Of a DNA stretch of 64,000 nucleotides, positions 36,503-46,162 are shown piece by piece. The notes below the pieces were generated by a model. That model ran no database searches and was not told where the DNA came from. It worked only from the letters and a program-made list of their open reading frames with translations. Both the position numbers and the translations under genes were made by a program. The first letter of the stretch is position 1. Each line of letters opens with the position of its first letter. Source of the DNA: Buttiauxella agrestis. GTDB taxonomy: Bacteria; Pseudomonadota; Gammaproteobacteria; Enterobacterales; Enterobacteriaceae. Location: the NCBI RefSeq assembly GCF_900446255.1, contig NZ_UIGI01000001.1:124001-188000 (forward strand), in the 5' to 3' direction.

Positions 36503-38212
36503 CTATTTCAGCGGCGAATTGGTGCGTTCAATGCTGTAACGCTCAAGCTCTTTGTACGGCACCACTTTGGTCTTGCGCTTACGCACATCGACCACCGTCA
36601 TGCGGTCGGTACAGGAGTAGCAAGGGTCCAGGCTGCCGATGATCAAAGGCGCATCAGAAACGGTATTGCCACGCAGCATGTAACGCAGTGTCGGCCAGTT
36701 GGCATACGTCGCCGCGCGGCAACGCCAGCGGTACAGCTTCTGGTTATCGCCAGTCATCGACCAGTGAATATCATCGCCGCGTGGAGCTTCAGAGAAACCA
36801 AGCGCGAAACGGTTTGGAATATAGGTGAAACCGTCGACTGCCAGCGGGCCGCCAGGCAAGTTATCGAGGCCGAAATCAATCATATTCAGCGCGGTATAAA
36901 CCTCGTTGATACGCACTTTCAGGCGCGACAGCACATCGCAGCCAGTTTCGCTGTGAACTTCCATCGGCAGCAAACCGTAACCGACAAACGGGTGATCGGC
37001 ACGAGTGTCACGGGCGTGACCGCTGGCGCGAACCATTGGACCGACGTTACTGAAATCGCGGGCGATTTGCGGGTCCAGGCGGCCAATGCCGACGGTACGC
37101 TGTTCGATGTTTGGCGTGCTCATCAGGATATCGACCAGATCTTTCACTTCGCGGCGCATCTGCTGGGCGAGCTGGCGCGTCTGGATCATGTCGTCTTTCA
37201 ACAGATCGCGACGAATCCCGCCGATCAGGTTCAGGCCGTAAGTTTTACGCGCCCCGGTGAGGATTTCTGCCATTTTCATCGACATCTCACGCACGCGGAA
37301 GAACTGCATAAAGCCTGAGTCGAAGCCAACAAAGTGGCAAGCCAGGCCGAGGTTCAGCAGGTGGCTGTGCAGACGTTCAACTTCCAGCAAGATGGCGCGG
37401 ATCATCTGGGCGCGTTCTGGCACCACGATACCCATCGCATTTTCTACCGACGTGGTATATGCGGTGGAGTGGGCGAAGCCGCAAATACCGCAAACACGGT
37501 CAGACAAGAAGGTGACTTCGTTGTAGCCCATGCGGGTTTCGGCCAGTTTTTCCATGCCACGGTGGACGTAGAACAGGCGGTAATCGGCGTCGATAATGTT
37601 TTCGCCATCAACGAACAGGCGGAAGTGGCCGGGTTCATCGCTGGTTACGTGCAGTGGGCCAATCGGCACCACGTTGTTCTTTTTGCTGCCCAGTTCGTTG
37701 ATGAACTCGTAAGTTTCCTGATCGCTGGTTGGGGCAGGGCGCTGACGGTAATCCATACTGTCTTTACGCAGTGGATACAGGTCATCTGGCCAATCATCTG
37801 GCAGCACTAAACGGCGCTCATCCGGCAAACCTACAGGTTGCAGGCCGTACATATCACGCACTTCGCGCTCGCCCCAAACCGCAGCAGGCACGCGTGGCGT
37901 AACGGACGGGAATTCCGGTTTGTCGGCGTCAACTTCTACGCGCACGGTAATCCAGCATTTCACGCCGCTTTCCATCGAAAGCACGTAATACACCGCATAG
38001 TTGCCGCACAGTTGGCGCTCATCGTTACCGAACAGCACGGATAACCAGCCGCCCTGTTGGTAGTAAAGCCACTCCACCACTTCTGGCAGCATATTGAGCT
38101 TCACGGTGACGGTGATTTGGTCTTTGGTCTGCCACGCTTCGTCGATCACCGCATGAGGAAATTGCTTATGCAGCGCCGCGAGATAATGTTGGCCAATCTT
38201 TTCTTCAGACAT
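36503..38212 (-). CDS. hycE: Hydrogenase-3 large subunit HycE (precursor)
   Basis: Catalytic [NiFe] subunit that reduces protons to H2, 569 residues. The N-terminal third is NuoC-like and the rest NuoD/large-subunit-like. Active-site Cys are in RVCGICGFAHS (around residue 241) and DPCYSCTDRM near the C-terminus. HycI should cut after Arg537, removing a 32-residue tail starting MTVVDVRKRK, exactly where E. coli HycE is cut. Eleven bases separate it from hycF. Confidence 0.97.
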   Translation of the reverse strand: MSEEKIGQHYLAALHKQFPHAVIDEAWQTKDQITVTVKLNMLPEVVEWLYYQQGGWLSVLFGNDERQLCGNYAVYYVLSMESGVKCWITVRVEVDADKPEFPSVTPRVPAAVWGEREVRDMYGLQPVGLPDERRLVLPDDWPDDLYPLRKDSMDYRQRPAPTSDQETYEFINELGSKKNNVVPIGPLHVTSDEPGHFRLFVDGENIIDADYRLFYVHRGMEKLAETRMGYNEVTFLSDRVCGICGFAHSTAYTTSVENAMGIVVPERAQMIRAILLEVERLHSHLLNLGLACHFVGFDSGFMQFFRVREMSMKMAEILTGARKTYGLNLIGGIRRDLLKDDMIQTRQLAQQMRREVKDLVDILMSTPNIEQRTVGIGRLDPQIARDFSNVGPMVRASGHARDTRADHPFVGYGLLPMEVHSETGCDVLSRLKVRINEVYTALNMIDFGLDNLPGGPLAVDGFTYIPNRFALGFSEAPRGDDIHWSMTGDNQKLYRWRCRAATYANWPTLRYMLRGNTVSDAPLIIGSLDPCYSCTDRMTVVDVRKRKTKVVPYKELERYSIERTNSPLK

Positions 38213-38229
38213 AGATAAATTCTCTTAAA

Positions 38230-39156
38230 TCACGCCGCCAGCAAGGAGACGAAGGCTAAAAAGGCAAAGCCAAAACCGGCCCAGGTAATGCGCGAGGTTT
38301 CCAGCATGCGTAAACGCGCCATGCTGTTTTCGAACAGCGCGATAATCAGCACGCCAAGCACCAGCTTGACGGCTGCCAGAACCAGCGCGATGACAAGGCC
38401 GCCCCAGCTAAATTCGCTCATCTGGCCCCATGGCAGGAACACGCCGACGAACATTTGCAGCACAACCAATTGCTTGAGGGAAATACCCCATTTCAGCACT
38501 GCAAAACCCGCACCGCTGTATTCGGTCAATGGGCCTTCCTGCAACTCTTGCTCGGCTTCTGCGAGGTCAAACGGCAGTTTGCCCATTTCGATAAATGTGG
38601 CGAAGGCGCAGGCGGCGAGCGCCAGAATCAGCGTTAAGCTTTGCGCGGTCGGCCAGTGATAAATGGTGGAAGCGATATTGCTGATGTGCGTGCTACCTGC
38701 CACTTGCGCGGCAACCCACAGTCCCAGAATCAGGATGGGCTCAACCAGCACGCCGAGCATCGCTTCACGGCTGGCACCGATGCCGGTAAACGGGCTACCG
38801 GTGTCGAGACCTGCAATCGCAAAGAAGAAACGGGCGATGGCGAACAGATAGATGAGCGTTATCAAATCGCCCAGCGACGGCAGCGGTGAATACAGCGTCA
38901 CCACCGGCAGTGCGGTGGCAATCGTCAGCATCACGCCAACCATCACAAACGGCATCAGGCGGAACACCCAGCCGGATGCGGCTGGTGCCACGCTCTGGCG
39001 GCTGAATAATTTGAACAGGTCACGATATTCCTGCATCACGCCAGGCCCACGGCGGTTGTGCATGCGGGCGCGAGTCACGCGGGTAATACCGGACAACAGT
39101 GGCGCGACGGCAAATAACACCAGCGCCTGAATCAACGAAAAGAAAATGGTATTCAT
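38230..39156 (-). CDS. hycD: Formate hydrogenlyase membrane subunit HycD
   Basis: NuoH-like inner-membrane subunit, 308 residues (E. coli 307), with about eight hydrophobic segments. The conserved loops LPFDLAEAEQELQEGPLTEYSG and RARMHNRRGPGVMQEY, which contact the hydrogenase arm, are present (quoted in part). I chose the ATG at 39156, with AGGAG upstream, over an open frame nine codons longer. Confidence 0.95.
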   Translation of the reverse strand: MNTIFFSLIQALVLFAVAPLLSGITRVTRARMHNRRGPGVMQEYRDLFKLFSRQSVAPAASGWVFRLMPFVMVGVMLTIATALPVVTLYSPLPSLGDLITLIYLFAIARFFFAIAGLDTGSPFTGIGASREAMLGVLVEPILILGLWVAAQVAGSTHISNIASTIYHWPTAQSLTLILALAACAFATFIEMGKLPFDLAEAEQELQEGPLTEYSGAGFAVLKWGISLKQLVVLQMFVGVFLPWGQMSEFSWGGLVIALVLAAVKLVLGVLIIALFENSMARLRMLETSRITWAGFGFAFLAFVSLLAA

Positions 39157-39166
39157 CTCAGGCTCC

Positions 39167-40975
39167 TTAAGCGCAAACCGCAACCAGCAACACGGCCAGT
39201 TCGATCATTGCCAGGCGACGGAACGTACCGGCAAGGCAATCACACTGCCAGCCAGGCACCCACTTCACCGGGTTCAGGGTTTTGCGCAGTTTCAGCAGTG
39301 GCGCGAACGCCGCTTTTACTGGTTGAGCAAAACCACCCGCAGTAATCACCATCGCTTGTTCGTGGTCGTAGCCACAAACCCAGGCCGTGCCGCGCGAGCG
39401 GTTTGGCAGACGATCGCCACGGAAAATCACCATCAGAATGAATGGCAGCAGTGGGCTGGCAATCAGCAGCAGGGTGATCATCGGTTGTGAAACGGTGGTG
39501 TTTGCGGTTTCCAGCGGCAGAGGAATGGCGTTCTGCAACAGCGGAATCAGCCATGGCGCTGCGACACCGGCAATCACACAACATGCTGCGAGTGCCGCCA
39601 CGCTCAGGTTCATCAGGAACGGTGCGGACGTGGCGTTTTCAGCCTCTGGGGTACGCGGTGCGCCAAGGAAGGTCACGCCATACACTTTCGCCATACACAT
39701 CACCGCCAGCGCGCCGGTAATCGCCAGGCCTACAGCCAGCATCGGGCCTAAGAAGCGAGTGATAAACAGCGGCAAGGTGCCGAGGTGGAAGAACGACTGG
39801 TAAATCACCCATTCGCCAGCAAAACCGTTCAGCGGAGGCAGAGCCGCCATCGCCATCAGGCCGATCAGCATGGCAATAGAAATCAGCGGCATACGCTTGC
39901 CAATCCCACCCAGCTTTTCGATATCGCGATGACCGGTGCGGAACCAGACTGCGCCAGCGCCGAGGAACAACGTGGTTTTGAACACGCTATGGTTGAACAG
40001 GTGATACAAACCACCAATCATGCCCAGCGCAACCAGCGTAGATTCGTTTAATGCCAGGCCCATCAGGCCAACGCCGAGGCCAAGCAGAATAATGCCGATG
40101 TTTTCCAGCGAGTGATAAGCCAGCAGGCGGTTGATGTTGTGCTCCATCAGCGCGTACAGGCCGCCGATAAACGCAGTAATCATCCCCAGAATGACGACCA
40201 GAATGCCCCACCACAACGGCATTGCATTGCTGATGAGCGAGAAACTCATGATGCCGTACAGGCCAATTTTCAGCACCACCGCGGAGAACAGCGCCGCAGC
40301 CGGAGCAGAAGCGTTGGCGTGAGCCTGCGGCACCCAGCCGTGAAGCGGGATAATGCCTGCCAGCAAACCAAAACCCACCAGACCCAGCAGCCAGACTACG
40401 GAGCTAATCGGTGCGCCGTTGGTTATCAGGTGCAATTCGGCATAGCTCAACGTGCCGTACTGTTTCCACAGCATCCAGCATGCGATTGCCAGCAGCACGG
40501 TGCCGAGGCGGCCCAGTGCAAACCAAAGCTGCCCGGATTTCTGGCAGCCTGTCAGGAAGTAGCCGCTCAACGCGACGATTTCTGCCAGCACTACCAACAT
40601 GCCGAGATTATCAGCCACCACAGCCGCAACCGCCGCCGCCATCACCAGATTCACCAGCAAGCCATTGGCTTTTACAGCGTGATGGCGATGCCAGTCGATG
40701 TTAAACAAAGAGATGAACAGGCCAGGCAGAGCCAGCGTCACCAGCCACACACCATTAAAAGCGTTGAGCTGTAAATGCAGCTGCCAGACTTGCGCCATAC
40801 CGGTAAATCCGGTTAACGCATCGAAACCGGCAATCAGCACCAGAACCGAACTTATTGCGCCACCCAGGCCCGCAATCACTCCGCTCAGGGTTTTATTAAA
40901 TGCCGTGATACCTGCCAGAACTGCGCTCAGCACAAATCCCATCAGCGCCCAATGAATCAGGATAAAAGCACTCAT
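39167..40975 (-). CDS. hycC: Formate hydrogenlyase membrane subunit HycC
   Basis: NuoL/MrpA antiporter-like subunit, 602 residues (E. coli 608), with about fourteen to sixteen hydrophobic segments. Ion-path residues are seen in GLLAGIIPLHGWVPQAHANA and LAYHSLENIGIIL. It anchors the hydrogenase arm with HycD. Its stop region overlaps neither neighbour, but its start overlaps the hycB stop by four bases. The long reading frame on the opposite strand is a shadow. Confidence 0.96.
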   Translation of the reverse strand: MSAFILIHWALMGFVLSAVLAGITAFNKTLSGVIAGLGGAISSVLVLIAGFDALTGFTGMAQVWQLHLQLNAFNGVWLVTLALPGLFISLFNIDWHRHHAVKANGLLVNLVMAAAVAAVVADNLGMLVVLAEIVALSGYFLTGCQKSGQLWFALGRLGTVLLAIACWMLWKQYGTLSYAELHLITNGAPISSVVWLLGLVGFGLLAGIIPLHGWVPQAHANASAPAAALFSAVVLKIGLYGIMSFSLISNAMPLWWGILVVILGMITAFIGGLYALMEHNINRLLAYHSLENIGIILLGLGVGLMGLALNESTLVALGMIGGLYHLFNHSVFKTTLFLGAGAVWFRTGHRDIEKLGGIGKRMPLISIAMLIGLMAMAALPPLNGFAGEWVIYQSFFHLGTLPLFITRFLGPMLAVGLAITGALAVMCMAKVYGVTFLGAPRTPEAENATSAPFLMNLSVAALAACCVIAGVAAPWLIPLLQNAIPLPLETANTTVSQPMITLLLIASPLLPFILMVIFRGDRLPNRSRGTAWVCGYDHEQAMVITAGGFAQPVKAAFAPLLKLRKTLNPVKWVPGWQCDCLAGTFRRLAMIELAVLLVAVCA

Positions 40976-41577
40976 TTTTTCACCTCAGGCTGGGTAAACA
41001 GGGTGAGATCGCCAAGCGTCGCGCCCAGAGTCAGTTCACGTTTACGTTTGCTTGATTGGGCAATGTCGTTGTTATCAACCACGCGCAATGCTTTGGTCGG
41101 GCAGGTGCGAACACACGCCGGACCATCTTCATCGAAGCTGCACAGGTCGCATTTCACCGCAATGGCACGAACGCCCGGTACCCAGTCGATTAGCGAACTG
41201 ACGCGAGCAGGTGCGGGAGGAGCAGGCGGTGCTTTCGGACTGTTGGCATTTGCCGGGATATGAATAGGACGGCTGCCGGAGAATTCAATCGAACCGAATG
41301 GGCAGGCGATGGCGCACAGTTTGCAACTGACGCACAGGCTTTCATTCAGATGAACAGCCCCATCGACGCGGGTAATGGCGTTAGCGGGGCAAACGCCCGC
41401 GCAAGGCGCATCTTCGCATTGGTGGCACATTTGCGGCGCGGAATCATTCGCGTCGCGCATCACTTTCAGGCGTGGCATGGATTGCAATCCATGCAGGCGG
41501 TGCGTTTCAGAACAGGCCGCCTCACAGGTATGGCAACCCATGCAAAGTTTGGAGTCGGCGATTATAAAGCGATTCAC
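40972..41577 (-). CDS. hycB: Formate hydrogenlyase iron-sulphur subunit HycB
   Basis: Four-cluster ferredoxin-like subunit, 201 residues (E. coli 203), that takes electrons from FdhF. Motifs are CMGCHTCEAAC, CHQCEDAPCAGVCP, CVSCKLCAIACP and CDLCSFDEDGPACVRTCP. A Pro/Ala-rich linker (PKAPPAPPAPA) lies near residue 130. It is related to HydN upstream. Confidence 0.96.
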   Translation of the reverse strand: MNRFIIADSKLCMGCHTCEAACSETHRLHGLQSMPRLKVMRDANDSAPQMCHQCEDAPCAGVCPANAITRVDGAVHLNESLCVSCKLCAIACPFGSIEFSGSRPIHIPANANSPKAPPAPPAPARVSSLIDWVPGVRAIAVKCDLCSFDEDGPACVRTCPTKALRVVDNNDIAQSSKRKRELTLGATLGDLTLFTQPEVKK

Positions 41578-41610
41578 CAGGTCTTCCTTAGATCACATCA
41601 TCATTTTTGA

Positions 41611-41638
41611 CGAAACTGTGCCGACGGCTGCCGTTTCG
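41611..41638. promoter_or_regulatory. Inverted repeat in hycA-hycB gap, possible FhlA site
   Basis: CGAAAC and GTTTCG flank TGTGCCGACGGCTGCC; further TTTTGACG and CGACAGTTTTCG arms surround it. E. coli is known to have an FhlA/IHF site in the same hycA-hycB gap (from memory), so this is a good candidate. The gap is 87 bases. Confidence 0.5.
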
Positions 41639-41664
41639 ACAGTTTTCGACACCCAACATGGCTA

Positions 41665-42120
41665 TCAGACCTGAGCGCTTTGTTGCAGTTGACCCATCGA
41701 TACCGGTGTATCGGTGTTAACTGCGCTGTACAGGCTTTCGTATACCGGATGGATTTTTTCGAGGTAATGCTCAAGAACGCTTTCACGGTTACGGTTGCTG
41801 ATGCTGTTGTCTACGCGGCCTTCGTCATCGAGCATTGCTTTAGCAATCAATACTCTGTCTTCGCCGTTACGTTTCTCAACGTAGTACTCAATGGTGTGGC
41901 TGTTGAAGCCTTCAGCCAGGCGTACGTGAATGACGAAATGGTCAAATAAGAAGAAGCGCAGGGAATCATCTGGATTGCACCCGACGGCGTGATGCAGCTT
42001 CGCTTTAGAAAGGGTAATGCCCTGAATCAAGCTATTGCAGTAATGTTGCCACTGCGTAAGCAAGCGCTGGTGCTTGTCGGCAATGTATTCGGCTTTTTCG
42101 CTCAGTTCCCAAATGTTCAT
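41665..42120 (-). CDS. hycA: Formate hydrogenlyase regulatory protein HycA
   Basis: A 151-residue protein (E. coli 153) that counteracts FhlA and lowers FHL expression. It begins MNIWELSEKAEYIADKHQ and is rich in charged residues. It is first in the hyc operon, 37 bases from its sigma-54 promoter. Confidence 0.94.
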   Translation of the reverse strand: MNIWELSEKAEYIADKHQRLLTQWQHYCNSLIQGITLSKAKLHHAVGCNPDDSLRFFLFDHFVIHVRLAEGFNSHTIEYYVEKRNGEDRVLIAKAMLDDEGRVDNSISNRNRESVLEHYLEKIHPVYESLYSAVNTDTPVSMGQLQQSAQV

Positions 42121-42156
42121 TTTTAAATCGCTCTGTTTTTGCTGATGCGTCTACAG

Positions 42157-42173
42157 AGCACGTTTCGTGCCAA
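42157..42173 (-). promoter_or_regulatory. Sigma-54 promoter for hyc operon
   Basis: On the minus strand: TTGGCAC-GAAAC-GTGCT, with GG and GC ten bases apart as required. It lies 37 bases ahead of hycA. Confidence 0.87.
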
Positions 42174-42231
42174 TATTTTATTTAATTGAAATTATTGGGT
42201 TTTGTATTAATTGTCAGCAAATAGCCACAGT

Positions 42232-42245
42232 AATGACATGTCATT
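42232..42245. promoter_or_regulatory. AATGACATGTCATT palindrome, possible FhlA site
   Basis: A perfect 14-base palindrome, directly followed by TTCGTCATG, so the area includes CATTTCGTCATG, similar to half of the remembered FhlA consensus CATTTCGTACGAAATG. It lies between the two divergent sigma-54 promoters, where FhlA binds in E. coli. Confidence 0.55.
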
Positions 42246-42294
42246 TCGTCATGTTTGACGGGGGAATGTCGCCATGGGATATGCCAGCCTCGTT

Positions 42295-42344
42295 GTTTTC
42301 CGTTCACCGTTCCCACATAGATCTGCGAACGGTGAACGGAAAAC
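42295..42344. repeat. Perfect 18-bp inverted repeat between hycA and hypA
   Basis: GTTTTCCGTTCACCGTTC (42295-42312) and its exact complement (42327-42344) flank a 14-base spacer. The element lies 37 bases upstream of the hypA sigma-54 -24 box. It may be an activator or repressor site or an RNA hairpin; there is no T-run. Confidence 0.8.
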
Positions 42345-42380
42345 CTCCATACCTTGGAAGACATCCCCCTTGCCAAATTC

Positions 42381-42398
42381 CTGGCACCATCCTTGCAT
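42381..42398 (+). promoter_or_regulatory. Sigma-54 promoter for hypABCDE-fhlA
   Basis: CTGGCAC-CATCC-TTGCAT is a near-perfect sigma-54 promoter (consensus YTGGCAC-N5-TTGCW). It lies 30 bases ahead of the hypA ATG. Confidence 0.93.
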
Positions 42399-42427
42399 TA
42401 CCTCCCCCAGATATCCCCGGAGGTCAT

Positions 42428-42787
42428 ATGCACGAAATCACCCTCTGCCAACGCGCACTGGAACTCATCGAAGCTCAAGCCCGCCAACACGGCGCCACTC
42501 GCGTCACCGGTGTCTGGCTCGAAGTGGGCGCTTTCTCATGCGTTGAGCAAAGCGCGCTGGAGTTCTGTTTCGAATTAGTGTGCCGCGACACATTAGCCGA
42601 AGGCTGTCAGCTTTATATTCATCAGCAAGAAGCGGAATGCTGGTGCTACGACTGTGAACAGCACATCACTTTGCTAACGCAACTGGTGCGGCGCTGCCCG
42701 CTTTGCGAAGGCAGCAATTTACGCATCGTGGCGGATGATGGCGTGCGGATTAAACGTCTGGAAGTCGAGGAGACAAATCATGTGTAG
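42428..42787 (+). CDS. hypA: Hydrogenase nickel incorporation protein HypA
   Basis: Nickel-delivery metallochaperone for hydrogenase-3, 119 residues. It starts MHEITLC, as E. coli HypA, with the Ni-binding His2, and has the zinc motifs CWCYDC and CPLC (residues about 73-92). I chose the ATG at 42428, preceded by GGAGG, over an open frame extending far upstream through the promoter. It overlaps hypB by eight bases. Confidence 0.95.
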   Translation: MHEITLCQRALELIEAQARQHGATRVTGVWLEVGAFSCVEQSALEFCFELVCRDTLAEGCQLYIHQQEAECWCYDCEQHITLLTQLVRRCPLCEGSNLRIVADDGVRIKRLEVEETNHV

Positions 42788-43643
42788 TACTTGTGGTTGC
42801 GCTGAAGGCAACTTGTATATAGAAGGCGACGAGCGCAATCCGCATTCGGGTTTCCGTAGCGCACCTTTCGCGCCAGCCGCGCGAGCAACAATGCAAATCA
42901 CCGGGGTTAAATTTGCCCCTACCGCCGATGAACAGGGCGATCTGCATTATGGACACGGTGCCGCAGGCACTCACGCGCCGGGCATGACGCAACGCCGGAT
43001 GCTGGAAATCGAACTTAACGTGCTGGATAAAAATAACCAGCTCGCCGTGTATAACCGCGAACAGTTCGCGAAACAGCAACAACTGGTGCTGAACCTGGTT
43101 TCAAGTCCAGGCTCCGGTAAAACCACGCTGCTGACCGAAAGCCTGAAACGCCTGATTGGGCGTGTGCCTTGCGCGGTAATTGAAGGCGATCAGCAAACCG
43201 TGAACGATGCCGCGCGTATTCGCGCCACCGGCACGCCAGCGATTCAGGTGAACACCGGCAAAGGTTGCCACCTTGATGCGCAGATGATTCGCGATGCCAT
43301 GCAGCGCCTGCCGCTTGAACGCGACGGCATTCTGTTTATCGAAAACGTCGGCAATCTGGTCTGCCCGGCGAGTTTTGATCTCGGCGAGCGTCATAAAGTG
43401 GCGGTGCTTTCTGTTACCGAAGGCGAAGACAAGCCACTGAAATACCCGCATATGTTTGCTGCGGCCTCCCTCATGCTGCTCAACAAAATCGATCTGCTGC
43501 CGTACTTACAGTTCGACGTCGATAAATGCCTCGATTACGCCCGTCAGGTGAACCCGGATATTGAAATCATTCTGGTTTCTGCGACCAGCGGTGAAGGCAT
43601 GGAAGAGTGGTTGAACTGGCTGGAGGTTGAACGATGTGCATAG
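42780..43643 (+). CDS. hypB: Hydrogenase nickel incorporation GTPase HypB
   Basis: GTPase that drives nickel insertion with HypA and SlyD, 287 residues. The N-terminal CSTCGCAEG holds the high-affinity Ni site (CxxCGC). P-loop [11 protein letters not shown] is near residue 108, with later G motifs ENVGNLVCP and [10 protein letters not shown] chose the ATG at 42780, after GAGGAG, since it begins the Cys motif. It overlaps hypC by ten bases. Confidence 0.96.
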   Translation: MCSTCGCAEGNLYIEGDERNPHSGFRSAPFAPAARATMQITGVKFAPTADEQGDLHYGHGAAGTHAPGMTQRRMLEIELNVLDKNNQLAVYNREQFAKQQQLVLNLVSSPGSGKTTLLTESLKRLIGRVPCAVIEGDQQTVNDAARIRATGTPAIQVNTGKGCHLDAQMIRDAMQRLPLERDGILFIENVGNLVCPASFDLGERHKVAVLSVTEGEDKPLKYPHMFAAASLMLLNKIDLLPYLQFDVDKCLDYARQVNPDIEIILVSATSGEGMEEWLNWLEVERCA

Positions 43644-43894
43644 GCATTCCGGGCCAAATCGTTGAGCGTTTGCCAGACGGTAGCGCCAAAGTCGATGTCT
43701 GTGGCATCAAGCGAGACGTCAATCTGATGCTGGTGGGCGATGCGCAAATCGGTCAATGGGTGCTGGTTCACGTCGGGTTTGCGATGGCCATTATTGATGA
43801 AGCTGAAGCTCGTGACACGCTCGACGCGCTACAGAATATGTTTGAAGTGGAACCTGACGTCGGTGGCCTGCTGTTTGGGGAAGAACGCGGATGA
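43634..43894 (+). CDS. hypC: Hydrogenase maturation chaperone HypC
   Basis: Small chaperone (86 residues) that binds HypD and then pre-HycE to deliver the Fe(CN)2CO unit. The N-terminus MCIGIPGQI carries the essential Cys2. It is four residues shorter than E. coli HypC, lacking part of the loop before [12 protein letters not shown]. It overlaps hypD by four bases. Confidence 0.95.
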   Translation: MCIGIPGQIVERLPDGSAKVDVCGIKRDVNLMLVGDAQIGQWVLVHVGFAMAIIDEAEARDTLDALQNMFEVEPDVGGLLFGEERG

Positions 43895-45015
43895 TGCATT
43901 TCGTAGACGAATATCGCGCTCCTGAAAAAGTCATGCAGCTTATTGATGTGCTGCGTGAACGCGCGCCTAAACTGCCGTACACCGCACAACGTCCGCTGCG
44001 CATTATGGAAGTCTGCGGCGGGCATACACACGCCATCTTCAAGTTTGGCCTCGACCAGCTGCTGCCGGAAAATATCGAGTTTATCCACGGCCCGGGTTGC
44101 CCGGTGTGCGTGTTGCCGATGGGGCGCATCGACGCTTGTATCGAAATCGCCAGCCATGCGGACGTGATTTTTTGCACCTTTGGCGACGCGATGCGGGTGC
44201 CGGGTAAAAATGGGTCACTGATGCAAGCCAAAGCACGCGGTGCGGATGTGCGCGTGGTGTATTCGCCAATGGATGCGCTCGCTTTGGCAAGTGCGAATCC
44301 GGACAAAAAAGTCGTTTTCTTTGGTCTGGGTTTTGAAACCACCATGCCGACGACAGCCATCACGCTGCAACAGGCGAAGGCGCAGGGCGTCACTAATTTT
44401 TACTTTTTCTGCCAGCACATTACTTTGATTCCAACGTTGCGCAGCTTGCTTGAGCAGCCGGATAACGGCATTGACGCGTTCCTTGCCCCCGGTCATGTCA
44501 GCATGGTGATTGGCACGGCTGCCTATAATTTTATCGCGACGCAGCATCAGCGCCCGCTCGTAGTGGCTGGTTTTGAGCCGCTGGATTTATTGCAGGGCGT
44601 GGTGATGCTGGTGGAGCAAAAAATTCATCAGCACAGCAAAGTGGAAAACCAGTACAAACGAGTGGTGCCCGATGCGGGCAATAATCTTGCCCAGCAGGCG
44701 ATTTCAGAGGTGTTTACCGTGTGTGGTGATGCTGAATGGCGCGGACTTGGCACCATCAGTGATTCTGGTGTGCAACTGACCGATGACTATCGCCAGTTCG
44801 ATGCGGAGGATCATTTCAAACCCGCGCCGCAGCAGGTTTACGACGACCCGCTCGCCCGCTGCGGCGATGTGCTCACCGGGCGTTGCAAGCCGCATCAGTG
44901 TCCGATGTTTGGCAAAGCCTGCAATCCACAAAATGCGTTTGGCGCGCTGATGGTCTCTTCCGAAGGAGCCTGCGCCGCCTGGTATCAATATCGCAGCCAG
45001 GAGTGTGAAGCATGA
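43891..45015 (+). CDS. hypD: Hydrogenase maturation iron-sulphur protein HypD
   Basis: Scaffold on which the Fe(CN)2CO group is built, 374 residues from the first ATG or 373 from the next (43894), the length of E. coli HypD. Motifs: [34 protein letters not shown] and the [4Fe-4S] region [18 protein letters not shown] near the C-terminus. It overlaps hypC and hypE by four bases each. Confidence 0.96.
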   Translation: MMHFVDEYRAPEKVMQLIDVLRERAPKLPYTAQRPLRIMEVCGGHTHAIFKFGLDQLLPENIEFIHGPGCPVCVLPMGRIDACIEIASHADVIFCTFGDAMRVPGKNGSLMQAKARGADVRVVYSPMDALALASANPDKKVVFFGLGFETTMPTTAITLQQAKAQGVTNFYFFCQHITLIPTLRSLLEQPDNGIDAFLAPGHVSMVIGTAAYNFIATQHQRPLVVAGFEPLDLLQGVVMLVEQKIHQHSKVENQYKRVVPDAGNNLAQQAISEVFTVCGDAEWRGLGTISDSGVQLTDDYRQFDAEDHFKPAPQQVYDDPLARCGDVLTGRCKPHQCPMFGKACNPQNAFGALMVSSEGACAAWYQYRSQECEA

Positions 45016-46022
45016 AAACTATCGAACTCGCCCACGGCAGTGGCGGCCAGGCAATGCAAAAGTTGGTAGCTGACTTGTTCGTACAAGCGTTTGATAATCC
45101 GTGGCTGGCAGAGCAGGAAGATCAGGCGCGTTTACCGTTGGCTGAACTCACGGCCAGCGGCGATCGTTTAGCCTTTTCAACCGACAGTTACGTGATCGAC
45201 CCGCTGTTTTTCCCCGGTGGTGATATCGGCAAACTCGCGGTTTGCGGAACCGCCAACGATGTTGCCGTTAGCGGAGCCACACCTCGCTGGTTATCGTGCG
45301 GGTTCATTCTTGAGGAAGGTTTACCTCTTGAAACGCTGGAGCGCGTGGTCAGCAGTATGGCGGCTACGGCAAAAGCCGCGGGCATCGCGGTGGTGACGGG
45401 CGATACCAAAGTTGTGCAGCGCGGGGCGGCGGATAAACTGTTTATCAATACCGCGGGCATTGGCGCGATTCCGGCAGGTTTGAGCTGGGGTGCGCAGCAA
45501 ATTAGCGCAGGCGACGTGCTTATTGTTAGCGGAACGCTGGGCGATCACGGAGCGACAATCCTCAACCTGCGCGAATCACTGGGGCTGGAAGGGGCGTTAA
45601 TCAGCGATTGTGCTGTGCTGGCACCGTTAATTGCGCCGCTGGTGAATATCCCCGGTGTAAAAGCGCTGCGCGATGCCACGCGCGGTGGCGTGAATGCCGT
45701 ATTACATGAGTTTGCCGCATCCAGCGGATGTGGAATGGAAGTCGCTGAAAGCCAGCTGCCGTTAAATCCTGCGGTACGAGGCGTGTGCGAATTGCTCGGA
45801 CTCGATGCCCTTAACTTTGCCAATGAAGGCAAACTGGTGATTGCGGTTGCGAGGAACGCCGCAGAAAGTGTTCTTGCCGCTTTACAGGCAAATCCATTGG
45901 GGCAAGATGCCGCTATTATCGGTGAAGTGGTTGAGCGCAAAGGTGTTCGGGTCGCCGGATTATATGGCGTTAAACGGACGCTGGATTTGCCGCATTCAGA
46001 GCCACTCCCGCGTATTTGTTGA
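45012..46022 (+). CDS. hypE: Hydrogenase maturation protein HypE
   Basis: Dehydrates the carbamoyl group placed by HypF on its C-terminal Cys to a thiocyanate and passes cyanide to HypCD. The 336 residues equal E. coli HypE. PurM-like ATP-binding motifs ELAHGSGGQAM and FSTDSYVIDPLFFPGG are at the N-terminus, and the tail PRIC ends in the reactive Cys336. It overlaps hypD by four bases. Confidence 0.97.
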   Translation: MKTIELAHGSGGQAMQKLVADLFVQAFDNPWLAEQEDQARLPLAELTASGDRLAFSTDSYVIDPLFFPGGDIGKLAVCGTANDVAVSGATPRWLSCGFILEEGLPLETLERVVSSMAATAKAAGIAVVTGDTKVVQRGAADKLFINTAGIGAIPAGLSWGAQQISAGDVLIVSGTLGDHGATILNLRESLGLEGALISDCAVLAPLIAPLVNIPGVKALRDATRGGVNAVLHEFAASSGCGMEVAESQLPLNPAVRGVCELLGLDALNFANEGKLVIAVARNAAESVLAALQANPLGQDAAIIGEVVERKGVRVAGLYGVKRTLDLPHSEPLPRIC

Positions 46023-46103
46023 CCTGAGCCATAAACGCAGTGTGCTGTCCTGGCTACACTTAAGCGCTATTTATATGACAAATCGCTGGGCGTTTAGATT
46101 TTG

Positions 46104-46135
46104 TAGGGTGGATAAGCGCCAGCGTCATCCACCCC
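46104..46135. repeat. REP-like hairpin between hypE and fhlA
   Basis: TAGGGTGGATAAGCGCC and AGCGTCATCCACCCC form a REP-type arm pair. The hypE-fhlA gap is 140 bases with no other feature recognised. Confidence 0.65.
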
Positions 46136-46162
46136 CTCCGCACCACCAATTGGATAAGCACA

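Noticed and set aside
42167-42427. Long N-terminal extension of hypA
   Set aside because: It would translate through the sigma-54 promoter and the inverted repeat; HypA proteins begin MHEITLC.
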